Assembly (NCBI GenBank): GCA_946008205.1
Contig: CAMGAZ010000024.1
Location: forward strand, 1 to 11,985
Origin: an uncultured Clostridium sp.
Lineage (GTDB): Bacteria; Bacillota; Clostridia; TANB77; CAG-508
Direction: 5' to 3'
DNA length: 11,985 nucleotides
Shown piece by piece: positions 1 to 7,360 of this stretch (positions are counted from its first letter, which is position 1; every line of letters begins with the position of its first letter). The notes beneath the pieces were generated by a model. It was not told the origin of the DNA. It worked only from the letters and a program-made list of their open reading frames with translations, and searched no databases. The position numbers were made by a program, and so were the translations under genes.

Positions 1-1
1 T

Positions 2-283
2 AAACAACGTGCTTATTTGAGAGGGTTAGCAAATAATTTAACTTCTATTTTTCAAGTTGGAAAAAACGGAATTTCTGATAATTTATTAAAGCAAGTAAAT
101 GATGCCTTAGAAGCAAGAGAACTTATTAAAATAAATGTATTGGAAACCTCTCCAGAAGAAATATTTGATGTTGCAAATTCAATTGCAAAAGCTACTAACT
201 CTGAAGTAGTTCAGACTGTTGGAAATAAAATTACAATTTTTAGGGCAAGAAAGAAAAATTCAAAAATAGAATTACCTAAATAA
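2..283 (+). CDS. yhbY: YhbY/YqeI-family RNA-binding protein (CRM domain), 5' end cut by window
   Basis: This is a small RNA-binding protein of the CRM/YhbY family, which binds pre-50S ribosomal particles in the cytoplasm and is thought to help large-subunit assembly. The reading frame is open from base 2, giving KQRAYLRGLANNL. That matches the usual N-terminus of the family, so the TTG at 17 is not the start; the true start lies just outside the window. The GxxG RNA-binding loop is visible as VGKNGI, followed by the expected helix and strand pattern and the C-terminal IFRARKK. Total length is close to the usual 95-100 residues. It ends in TAA inside a bidirectional terminator shared with the convergent gene. 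In Firmicutes this gene commonly sits with obgE and nadD, which would lie to the left. Family assignment is secure. Confidence 0.93.
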   Translation, partial: KQRAYLRGLANNLTSIFQVGKNGISDNLLKQVNDALEARELIKINVLETSPEEIFDVANSIAKATNSEVVQTVGNKITIFRARKKNSKIELPK

Positions 284-309
284 AATGGATAGTTTTGCAC
301 TATCCATTT
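283..309. terminator. Bidirectional rho-independent terminator between yhbY and the CmpB-like gene
   Basis: A perfect 11-bp inverted repeat (AAATGGATAGT, 5-nt loop, ACTATCCATTT) is followed on the plus strand by TATATTTTT. It contains the TAG stop of the convergent minus-strand gene in its right arm and begins at the last base of the yhbY stop codon, so one hairpin serves both genes. Confidence 0.85.
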
Positions 310-1064
310 ATATTTTTCACTAATATCCATCTTCCTTCATTATCCATAATTTCCATATTAGAGAATATCTTCTCCATTATCTCATCTGAAAAAACAGTAT
401 TTTGAAATTTTTCAATTATATTATTATTGCTTGTATAATTTTTTCCATTTAATATCTCTTTTGCTCTTACTGAATATGTAATTGCTCCCCATATTGTTAA
501 AATAATAATTACTACTAAAACCATTGTAAAAATAATATCTACTATAAGGCTTTTCCTGCCTCTCATCTTGTTAATTAATATATCTATGTGTTTTTTTAAA
601 AAAGAAATTACTATTACTGATAATATTCCCCATAGTATAGCATGTTGTATGCATGTTCTTCCGTTTGCACTGAATTTTATTCCTTCACAATTCCAAAGTC
701 TAGCTCCTAAAATAGCCTCTAATATAAAGCTCGTAGTATACTCAATTATTGTCCCTAAGATTGCGCCTAATATAAATAGCTTAATTCTCTTTTGCTTAAA
801 TCTATCTAATAAAAATACAGCTGTTGCTACACCTAATCCATAAATTATGCAAAATGGTCCTAATATTAAGCCAAATTCTTTATTAGACATCTTTCCTATT
901 ATAAAACACAATATAATTTCCACAAATAATCCTATAACACTAAATAGAATTAAATACCATAAATATTTATGATACACGCATTCTTGATTATTAATGTCTG
1001 TTTTTTCTATTTTAACTTTTTTCTCCTCTTCCAACATTTCCTTCTTTTGCTTTTCTTTCTTCAT
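300..1064 (-). CDS. CmpB-like putative ABC-transporter permease family membrane protein (PF06541 type)
   Basis: This is an integral membrane protein of 254 residues. A charged cytoplasmic N-terminus (about 1-30, rich in Lys and Glu) is followed by five hydrophobic segments at about 34-56, 64-86, 95-117, 138-156 and 172-194, then a hydrophilic tail of about 55 residues. The pattern LEAILGARLWNCEGIKFSAN followed by GRTCIQ and a WG at the next helix is the hallmark of the CmpB family. These proteins are annotated as putative ABC-transporter permeases, but most stand alone with no ATPase gene, as here, so transport function is unproven. The start is ATG with AGGAG nine bases upstream. It ends in TAG inside the shared terminator. 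It is not in an operon with its neighbours. Confidence 0.82.
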   Translation of the reverse strand: MKKEKQKKEMLEEEKKVKIEKTDINNQECVYHKYLWYLILFSVIGLFVEIILCFIIGKMSNKEFGLILGPFCIIYGLGVATAVFLLDRFKQKRIKLFILGAILGTIIEYTTSFILEAILGARLWNCEGIKFSANGRTCIQHAILWGILSVIVISFLKKHIDILINKMRGRKSLIVDIIFTMVLVVIIILTIWGAITYSVRAKEILNGKNYTSNNNIIEKFQNTVFSDEIMEKIFSNMEIMDNEGRWILVKNING

Positions 1065-1163
1065 GTTTCAGTCTCCTAAAATATTTATTTGATATAATAT
1101 ATCAATATTTTATAACAAATATTATATTTTTTCCATATTTTTTTGCATATTTTTAATTTTTAA

Positions 1164-1192
1164 TTGACAAATGCCTAAATTAGCATTATAAT
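1164..1192 (+). promoter_or_regulatory. Consensus sigma-A promoter for tRNA-Arg(UCU)
   Basis: TTGACA (1164-1169), a 17-base spacer and TATAAT (1187-1192) match the housekeeping consensus perfectly. Transcription would start near 1199, about 12 bases before the mature tRNA 5' end. Confidence 0.9.
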
Positions 1193-1211
1193 AATTATTG
1201 CATTCGCAAAT

Positions 1212-1288
1212 GGGTCAGTAGCTCAGTTGGATAGAGCATTGGCCTTCTAAGCCAAGGGTCGGGGGTTCGAATCCCTCCTGGCTCACCA
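1212..1288 (+). tRNA. tRNA-Arg (anticodon TCT)
   Basis: A complete 77-base cloverleaf with encoded CCA. The acceptor arms are GGGTCAG and CTGGCTC, with G-U pairs allowed. The anticodon stem is TTGGC/GCCAA around the loop CTTCTAA, giving anticodon UCU, which reads AGA/AGG. The T arm is GGGGG-TTCGAAT-CCCTC. It has its own promoter upstream and a terminator directly downstream, so it is a single-gene unit. Confidence 0.97.
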
Positions 1289-1291
1289 TAG

Positions 1292-1323
1292 TAAAGTGGA
1301 ATTACATTAGTAATTCCACTTTA
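1292..1323. terminator. Bidirectional terminator after tRNA-Arg(UCU)
   Basis: A 14-bp perfect stem (TAAAGTGGAATTAC with its complement) and a 4-base loop ATTA, starting four bases after the tRNA CCA. It lies between the convergent tRNA and aminopeptidase genes and probably serves both. Confidence 0.88.
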
Positions 1324-1327
1324 TTTA

Positions 1328-2473
1328 TTAATATTTAAAAAATGTTTCATATCCTTTGTATGCTTGATATACATCGAATTTGCTTGTCACTTCATATGGT
1401 GAATGCATTGATAATACTGGAACTCCACAATCAAGTACGTCTACTCCCTTATTTGCTAAAATGTAGGCTATTGTTCCTCCGCCTCCCAAATCAACTCTTC
1501 CAAGCTCAGCTATTTGGTATGCTACATTATTTGTTTCGAATATGTTACGAACATATGCAACAAATTCCGCATTTGCATCAGAACCATTGGCCTTTCCAGC
1601 AACACCTGTGTATTTGCTTATTCCAACACCTTTATTTAAAAATGATGCGTTATGTGTTTCTGATACCGATGCATAAATTGGATCAAATCCAGCATCCACA
1701 TCTGCAGATAACATTTTTGAATTGCAGAATATTTTATCTAATAAATTAGGCTTATTAATATTTAGCTTATTCAACACTTCAGACATAAATGTGCTGAAGA
1801 CATTTGATTCCATTCCTGTATTTCCCATACTTCCTATTTCTTCTTTATCAACAATCAAACATGCAGCTGTTTTCTCTGGATTTTCGATATTCAAAATAGC
1901 TGTTAATGATGTATATACATGAGGTAGCAAATCTGTGATTGTAAATATTGGTTCATCATCTTTTTCTCAAATGTTTACTTCTATTTTTTCCCCATTTGTT
2001 TTAACAATAACTCCATGTATTGAAAGTGGTATTGTAGTCCATTGGTATTTTTTTATTCCTCCATAATAATGGGTTTTAAAATATGCAAATCCTTTATCTT
2101 CATATATTGGATTAGGTTTTAAATCCAATCTTGGTGAATCAGCATGAGATCCTATTATATTGATTCCATTTTCAATATTTTCTTTTCCTATTACAACTAA
2201 GAATAGATTCTTATCTCTATTTACGTAGTATACTTTATCTCCAGGTTTTAAACTTTCATATTCACATATACATTTAAATCCTTTCTCTCTGGCCATTTCA
2301 GTTGCATTTTTTACAATCTCTCGTTCAGTTTTTGATTTATTTAAAAAGTTAATGTATCCTTCACAGTATTTGAATACTCTACTCCCTTCTTCTTCCGAAG
2401 TTGTCTCCCATCCGTTTTTTTTGCAGTTAAAAAGCTTTTCTCTTAGCTCTTCACCTTGTGTTTTTTCTGGCAT
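1328..2473 (-). pseudogene. M18-family aminopeptidase, broken by in-frame TGA and an internal deletion
   Basis: M18 enzymes are cytosolic dinuclear-zinc aminopeptidases that trim peptides. One continuous frame runs from ATG 2473 (AAGGA nine bases upstream; the TTG at 2482 has no good site) to TAA at 1328, but codon 169 is TGA (1967-1969). The upstream half (to 1967) has the zinc-ligand motif SHADSPRLD. The downstream half (open from about 1966; first start-like codon TTG at 1930) has DKEEIGSMGNTG and SMHSPYE. Across the stop the protein reads EVNI-stop-EKDDEPIFTITDLLPH, which fits the family, where Gly is expected at the stop. Directly after TDLLPH the sequence jumps to VYTSLTAIL. Family members have roughly 75-80 more residues here, including the QDDR segment with the bridging Asp. 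Total length is about 381 codons against a usual 450-470. Loss of that Asp makes activity unlikely even if the TGA is read through, so I call it a pseudogene. Confidence 0.85.
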
Positions 2474-2716
2474 ATTTATCAATCCTTTCTCTATATTGTT
2501 TTCAATAGTATATCATTATATATTATTTTTTTCTAGTTATTATTAGTAATTTAATAATAATTATGTATTAATATCTTCTATAAAATATTTAGTTGTGTTA
2601 TAATTATATTATTATAGTTAATATGATTTTTCTTATAATAATATTTCCTATAATTTTGAATATTCTTTATTGAACTATGTTTTATAGTTTAATATATTTT
2701 GATGGAGACCACACTA
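2474..2716. promoter_or_regulatory. AT-rich divergent intergenic region between aminopeptidase and VanW genes
   Basis: These 243 bases must hold the divergent promoters of both flanking genes, but the extreme A/T content makes exact calls weak. For the plus-strand gene the best candidate is an extended -10 TGTTATAAT ending at 2604. TTGAAC (2670-2675), 17 bases, TATATT (2693-2698) is also well spaced, but its start point would fall within the ribosome binding site. No clear minus-strand -35 is visible. I see no gene here. Confidence 0.4.
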
Positions 2717-4372
2717 ATGAACAAAGTAAACATTCCTGATACAAACGAAAAAATTCAAGACGAAAATGACGCATTAACAATTCTTCAAGATGCTGAAAAT
2801 ATAATTTTAGCCTCTAATAAGGAAAAACGAAGAAAGAAAATCTTGTATTGTGTTATTCCAATTTCAGTTTTGATGGTTTTACTGATATTGCTATCCACAG
2901 TTTTTGCACTTATTAACATTAATAGCACAAAAATTATGCAGGGAGTTTCAATTCAAGGGATTGATGTTTCTAATTTATCAAAAGAGGAAGCAATGCAAAA
3001 GCTTTCATATATTGTTGGAGAGCATCTTTCTAAGCAGATCTTAGTAAAGCATTTGGATTTTGAAGGAGTCTTCCTTCCCGAGCAATTTGAAGCAAGCTTT
3101 GATTTAAATTCAGCAATCGAGTCAGCTTATTCTTTAGGAAGATCTGGTAATATTTTTGAAAATAATTATGCTATATTAGATGCTATGCTTGGAACTAAAA
3201 ATATTCCTATTGCTGTAACTTATGATGATAGTTTACTAACTTCTATAATAGCCGAAGTAAATACTTTATTACCCGATAGAATGGTAAATCCAGACTATTA
3301 TATTAATGATAATAATTGTTTAATTATTACTTCTGGAAAAGATGGCTTCGTAATTAATGAAGCACTATTTAAAAGTGAAATATTATCTTTACTTTCTGAT
3401 CTCGAAAATAGTGAACCTACCATGGAAGTTCCCGTTGATAATGTTTTCTCTCAGGATATTGATATGGAGGCTATTTATAGAAATATTTATAAAAGCCCTG
3501 TCGATGCTTATTACACAACAAACCCATATGTTGTTTATCCTTCGTCAAATGGTATCGACTTTGCTATATCAATGGATGAAGCTAAAAATCTAATTGCCAG
3601 TCATCAGGAGGAATATTCTATCCCTTTAAAAGTACTATATCCAAATGTAACCACAAACCAAATTTGAGATGATGCATTAACAGACCAATTGTCTAATTTT
3701 TCTACATCTTTCTCTAGTAGCAATTATAGTAGATCTACAAACATTTCTCTAGCTGCTCAAAAGTTGAACGGAGTGGTAATAATGCCTGGAGAAACCTTTT
3801 CATATAATCAAACTGTTGGGCAACGTACTAAAGCCGCTGGTTTTAAAGAAGCTCCTGCATATTTGAATGGGCAGGTTGTTCAAGAAGTTGGTGGTGGAAT
3901 TTGTCAGGTTTCTTCTACTTTATATAACGCAGTATTGTATTCAAATTTAGAAATAGTAGAAAGATATAATCATGGTTTCAAGCCATCATATGTCAAGCCA
4001 GGTTTAGATGCTACAGTTTCTTGGGGAGGTCCAGATTTTAAATTTAAGAACAATAGAAACTATCCTATACGTATAAAAACAGATACTTCTGGAAAAGTTT
4101 TAAAAATTTATATTTATGGTTTAAAAACAGATAATGATTACACTGTTAAGCTTGACGCACAATATGTATCTAATGTGCCTTACAAGACCATTTATCAAAA
4201 AGATTCTTCATTGGCAAGTGGTGAATCTAAAGTTATTCAAAATGGTTCTAATGGTTGTAAAACGGCTACTTATAAATACTTATATGACTCAAATGGAACT
4301 TTAGTATCATCTGAGTGTATTTCTAGAGATACATATAATCCACACAATCAAATAGTTGCTGTTGGATATTAA
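2717..4372 (+). pseudogene. Membrane-anchored peptidoglycan-binding/VanW-domain protein with in-frame TGA
   Basis: One frame of 551 codons is interrupted by TGA at codon 317 (3665-3667); the downstream half is open to TAA at 4372. I choose ATG 2717 because TGGAGA lies nine bases upstream; the earlier TTG and ATG at 2699 and 2702 overlap that site. Order of parts: cytoplasmic N-terminus 1-40; membrane anchor about 42-66; PG_binding_4-like outer region starting at GVSIQGIDVSNLSKEEA (about 76) and running to about 300; VanW domain from about 320, with MPGETFSYN, GGGICQVSSTLYNA (392-405) and the YVKPGLDATVSWGGPDFKF stretch; and a G5-like C-terminus. VanW proteins are extracytoplasmic cell-wall proteins of unknown biochemistry, first seen next to vancomycin-resistance genes; no van operon is present here. 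Across the stop the protein reads TTNQI-stop-DDALTDQLSNFSTS. Relatives typically have Gly before the DDAF/DDAL element, so GGA to TGA is the simplest lesion. It may be a nonsense allele, an error or a readthrough gene. Confidence 0.85.
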
Positions 4373-4387
4373 TCGTTTTAATGCATA

Positions 4388-4429
4388 AAAATAAATCACT
4401 TCTAGGATTTTCTAAAAGTGATTTATTTT
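4388..4429. terminator. Bidirectional terminator between VanW gene and NTF2-repeat gene
   Basis: A 14-bp stem, AAATAAATCACTT-type arm with its complement at 4416-4429, encloses a 14-base loop that can form three further pairs. It is followed on the plus strand by TTATTTTTAG. It sits between two convergent stops (4372 and 4434). Confidence 0.85.
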
Positions 4430-4433
4430 ATTT

Positions 4434-5777
4434 TTAGTTTATATTAAAAGACATTACAAAATCTGTTCCATCTAGTAATTTCATGATGATTTTTTTCTGA
4501 GCTATACTTGTTTCATTTTCTTTTATTGTTATATCTGATATATATAGATCTCCTTCTTGTTTACTACTTTCATATTCAAGTCGTTTATTACCAAAATTTT
4601 GCTCGGCATATTTTTTGAATGCATCTTCACTTGAGAAATTGCTCTTCTTAAACGTTTCATCCAATTTGCTATACACATAATGATAATCGCTGTCATTAAT
4701 CGCATCAATTACCTTCTGTATATTCATTCCAGCCTTTTCGTCAGCTGAAGCTGCATTATATTTCTCTGTAAATTGTGGTAAATCTATTGTATACGTATCT
4801 AAGATATATTCATAGTCTAATAAGGATTTTTCATTTATTATATAATATTTCCCTGAATTTGTGCCACACACAAATTGCGTGTAATTATCATATTTTGTTT
4901 TTTGATATGTTGTAACTTGTGCAATTACTAGTTCTCTTGTCTTTCTTTTTGCAAATTCTTTAAACTCTTCTATGGAGTTAAACTTCTTTTGTCTATACTC
5001 TTCATTTAAATTATTATATACTTCTTCCGGATTATACAATAATTCATTTCTAAGTTTTCCGAATACGTCCAATATATAATCTTCATCACTTATATTTTTA
5101 AAACTATATTTATTAGCATCGTTTAATTCAATTGTATCTGGCGCATTAAAATTTAAGTCTTCCCCAATTTTTATACTGCTGTATTTTGTCTCTACATAGT
5201 CGTTTGGTACTATTGTAAAAGTCCCATTAATAACATCTATGTTTGCTAAAATATCAAACTTATCTATTGACTTTGTCGTTTCATCTAGCAAATATCCATC
5301 TACTAGGTATGTTTCCACATTAGTTCTCTTTTTAATAACATACATTTTGTTAATGTTAACTCTGTTTGTTGAAATTGCAGGAAATTTACTTTCCAAATTA
5401 TCTACTGTTACTTGCTTAAAATTTATATATTCTTGATCCAGCATTTCATACACAGCTTGTATATTCTTTTGCTTAATTTTTTTTATGCTTTCAATAGCTT
5501 CATCATCTAGTATGTAGTTATCTTTTTCTGCATTATATATAGAATAATAATATGAATAAAACTTTGCCACTGAGTTTTTTACTATATAATAATCATTGCG
5601 AACTGTTACGAGTTCAAGTATTTCATTGTTTTCTTCCCAAGTTAATGCTTCATTAGACGAATGAGGTTCTCCCACATTTTTATTCTTTTTTATACTTATT
5701 AGAACTACAATTCCAATGATAATGATTATAACAATAGCTATAATTGCTAATATTATATTTTTCTCTTTACTTTTCAT
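4434..5777 (-). CDS. Membrane-anchored protein with tandem NTF2-like domains (TcpC-like architecture)
   Basis: A 447-residue bitopic protein. One very hydrophobic Ile/Val segment at about 8-29 anchors it, and the rest is predicted outside the cytoplasm. The ectodomain looks like three successive alpha+beta units of the NTF2-like fold at about 44-205, 223-335 and 350-447. Each opens with a helical stretch (for example DEDYILDVFGKLRNELLYNP and AGMNIQKVIDAINDSDYHYV) and ends in strands. A single anchor followed by repeated NTF2-like domains is the layout of TcpC/Orf13, a scaffold of Gram-positive conjugation channels, but I recognise no specific sequence match. It is the last gene of the minus-strand operon, 67 bases after the hydrolase gene. 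ATG has AAAGGA six bases upstream. It ends at a strong terminator and is intact. Function is inferred from architecture only. Confidence 0.7.
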   Translation of the reverse strand: MKSKEKNIILAIIAIVIIIIIGIVVLISIKKNKNVGEPHSSNEALTWEENNEILELVTVRNDYYIVKNSVAKFYSYYYSIYNAEKDNYILDDEAIESIKKIKQKNIQAVYEMLDQEYINFKQVTVDNLESKFPAISTNRVNINKMYVIKKRTNVETYLVDGYLLDETTKSIDKFDILANIDVINGTFTIVPNDYVETKYSSIKIGEDLNFNAPDTIELNDANKYSFKNISDEDYILDVFGKLRNELLYNPEEVYNNLNEEYRQKKFNSIEEFKEFAKRKTRELVIAQVTTYQKTKYDNYTQFVCGTNSGKYYIINEKSLLDYEYILDTYTIDLPQFTEKYNAASADEKAGMNIQKVIDAINDSDYHYVYSKLDETFKKSNFSSEDAFKKYAEQNFGNKRLEYESSKQEGDLYISDITIKENETSIAQKKIIMKLLDGTDFVMSFNIN

Positions 5778-5844
5778 AGAAATCCTTTCTTATTCGCTAT
5801 AGAATTTTTTAACTTTTACTTTATAACTTTTTATTTAGTGCTTA

Positions 5845-6114
5845 TTATTCTTTTAGCCTAAATCCTCCCATAATGTCGAGTCTTATTGTCGTAATCCTTG
5901 TTCCTTCTCCTTGAGTTTGTGATAAAAATTCTCCTGTTCCATCTCCATTATCCTCAAGTAGTAAGGCGACATGTGATAATGGGCAACTACTACCCATATT
6001 CCAGAAACACCAATCTCCAGGTTGAACTTGGTCTGGTTCTATTTTATCAAAATAATTTGAAGCACCACTTGTATCATATACAAGAAATACACCATAAGCA
6101 TAACCGGTAACCAC
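5845..6114 (-). CDS. C-terminal CHAP-domain fragment of the broken hydrolase
   Basis: An 89-residue open stretch in the frame next to the lysozyme part, overlapping it by 41 bases. It carries the second half of a CHAP domain: VVTGYAYGVFLVYD, then PGDWCFWN and the catalytic His in LSHVALLL (His48), ending in LDIMGGFRLKE. The nucleophile Cys lies in the upstream fragment, so this piece alone cannot be active. The match of both halves around one extra base shows that they belong together. Confidence 0.75.
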   Translation of the reverse strand: MVTGYAYGVFLVYDTSGASNYFDKIEPDQVQPGDWCFWNMGSSCPLSHVALLLEDNGDGTGEFLSQTQGEGTRITTIRLDIMGGFRLKE

Positions 6115-6982
6115 AAGTGTTGTAATTAAATTTCAGTTCATTATCAATACAAAACTTTGCCCATAAGTCCCAGCATTGGTCACCCGCGTAACCGTCCATA
6201 TCCCAAGCATGTCCATTTGTTCTTTCTACAAAGTCTGCTACAATTTCTTCAAGTTGCTGATTTGTTGATGAATGCCATTTGGCTAGAACATCATAATATC
6301 CAGTTTGGAATAATCTCCATTCAGATTTTCTTCTTCTTTCAAGTCCGAGCATGTACTGTCCATTGTTGGCAGTTACAGGCTTACTCATATATTGGGTATA
6401 CAAACTATGTTCATAATCTGCATTGCTATCTTTTTCTTCGAATTTATCATCGGCATCTCTCCAATATTTTTTATATGATTCTGCAAAATCCAAGTCATCT
6501 AAACCTCTTAAAGTATCTAGTGCACCACTTACACCAGCATTAAAAGCTCTTGATGCAAGTGCATTTATTTGATAGCCAGTCAGATTTAGTCCCTCTGTCT
6601 TTGATTTTACTTGATTCAAAACTTCTTCTATTTTTTTATCTTCTAGACTGTCGACGAACTCAATATCTACTTCTCCACCAATCATAGTAGGATATCCGGC
6701 ATCTATAAATAGCTGTTTGTAGCCGCTGTTTTCTATATCTATTCCGTATCCAACTGTGGGGTTCCCTGCTCCATCAGTTTCAATAATATATTTTGTTCCA
6801 TCCGCATTTGTTGGAGGAGGTGATGAATGTTCCCAATATCTGATATATTCCTTCAAAATTCTTTTTCCTGATTGGAAAACACTATTAAATTTTTCTGCAT
6901 CAAAAATTTCAAAATTGAATTCTGTTACTCCATAATCTTTGCCTGTTGCTTTGTATAATAAATATTTTGTTAAGTCCACCAT
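6074..6982 (-). CDS. Lysozyme domain plus start of CHAP domain (middle fragment of the broken hydrolase)
   Basis: A 302-residue open stretch, itself part of the longer frame. Residues 1-25 (MVDLTKYLLYKATGKDYG) are a linker helix leading into a GH24-like lysozyme domain: Glu51, Asp70 in ETDGAGNPTVGYG and Thr76 line up with the Glu-Asp-Thr triad of T4 lysozyme. The Asp-Thr spacing is identical, but there is a roughly ten-residue insert between Glu and Asp. QINALASRAFNAGVSGAL matches the conserved helix of such lysozymes. A CHAP domain begins near 245 with the nucleophile Cys270 in GDQCWDLWAKFC. The last 12 or so residues (TCGYRLCLW and onward) are out of frame after the insertion. The ATG at 6982 has no Shine-Dalgarno, so independent translation is doubtful. 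Confidence 0.75.
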   Translation of the reverse strand: MVDLTKYLLYKATGKDYGVTEFNFEIFDAEKFNSVFQSGKRILKEYIRYWEHSSPPPTNADGTKYIIETDGAGNPTVGYGIDIENSGYKQLFIDAGYPTMIGGEVDIEFVDSLEDKKIEEVLNQVKSKTEGLNLTGYQINALASRAFNAGVSGALDTLRGLDDLDFAESYKKYWRDADDKFEEKDSNADYEHSLYTQYMSKPVTANNGQYMLGLERRRKSEWRLFQTGYYDVLAKWHSSTNQQLEEIVADFVERTNGHAWDMDGYAGDQCWDLWAKFCIDNELKFNYNTCGYRLCLWCISCI

Positions 6983-7360
6983 AATATCTTTTGTACTGTC
7001 ATTTTTTTCTAGTAATTCAAATAGCCATAATGGAGCACTATTTATATTACTTGCATTTTGTTGGTGCTCTTTTTTTCGATATATAGTAACAAAATTTGGT
7101 TCATCTGAATCTTTATCTGTTTTCTCTTCTGTCGTTGCTGGAGATGATACATATTTTGAGCTTTGAGTTGTATTGCTTGTACTTTTTTTCCCTTCAGTTG
7201 AATAATAATATTCACTTGTTAAGCTCGTTATATTAGTTAAAATATTAGAATATAATTTTTCTTTAAGGTCTTTCTCAATTTCTTGTCTATATGCCTCTGC
7301 TATTCCCGCAGTATCTATGTTATCAGTATGGTCTGGAGTACTTGGATATGGCTCTTCATA

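Noticed and set aside
1342..1922. Plus-strand ORFs of 135 and 66 codons opposite the aminopeptidase
   Set aside because: They are antisense shadows of a clearly recognisable M18 gene, with low-complexity His/Leu-rich translations and no ribosome binding sites.
1967..3667. TGA as selenocysteine
   Set aside because: Neither family uses selenocysteine at these positions, the expected residue appears to be Gly, and I saw no convincing bacterial SECIS hairpin directly after either codon.
2699..4372. A vancomycin-resistance locus, because of the VanW domain
   Set aside because: VanW-domain wall proteins are common in Clostridia without resistance. No ligase, dehydrogenase, dipeptidase or two-component genes are nearby.
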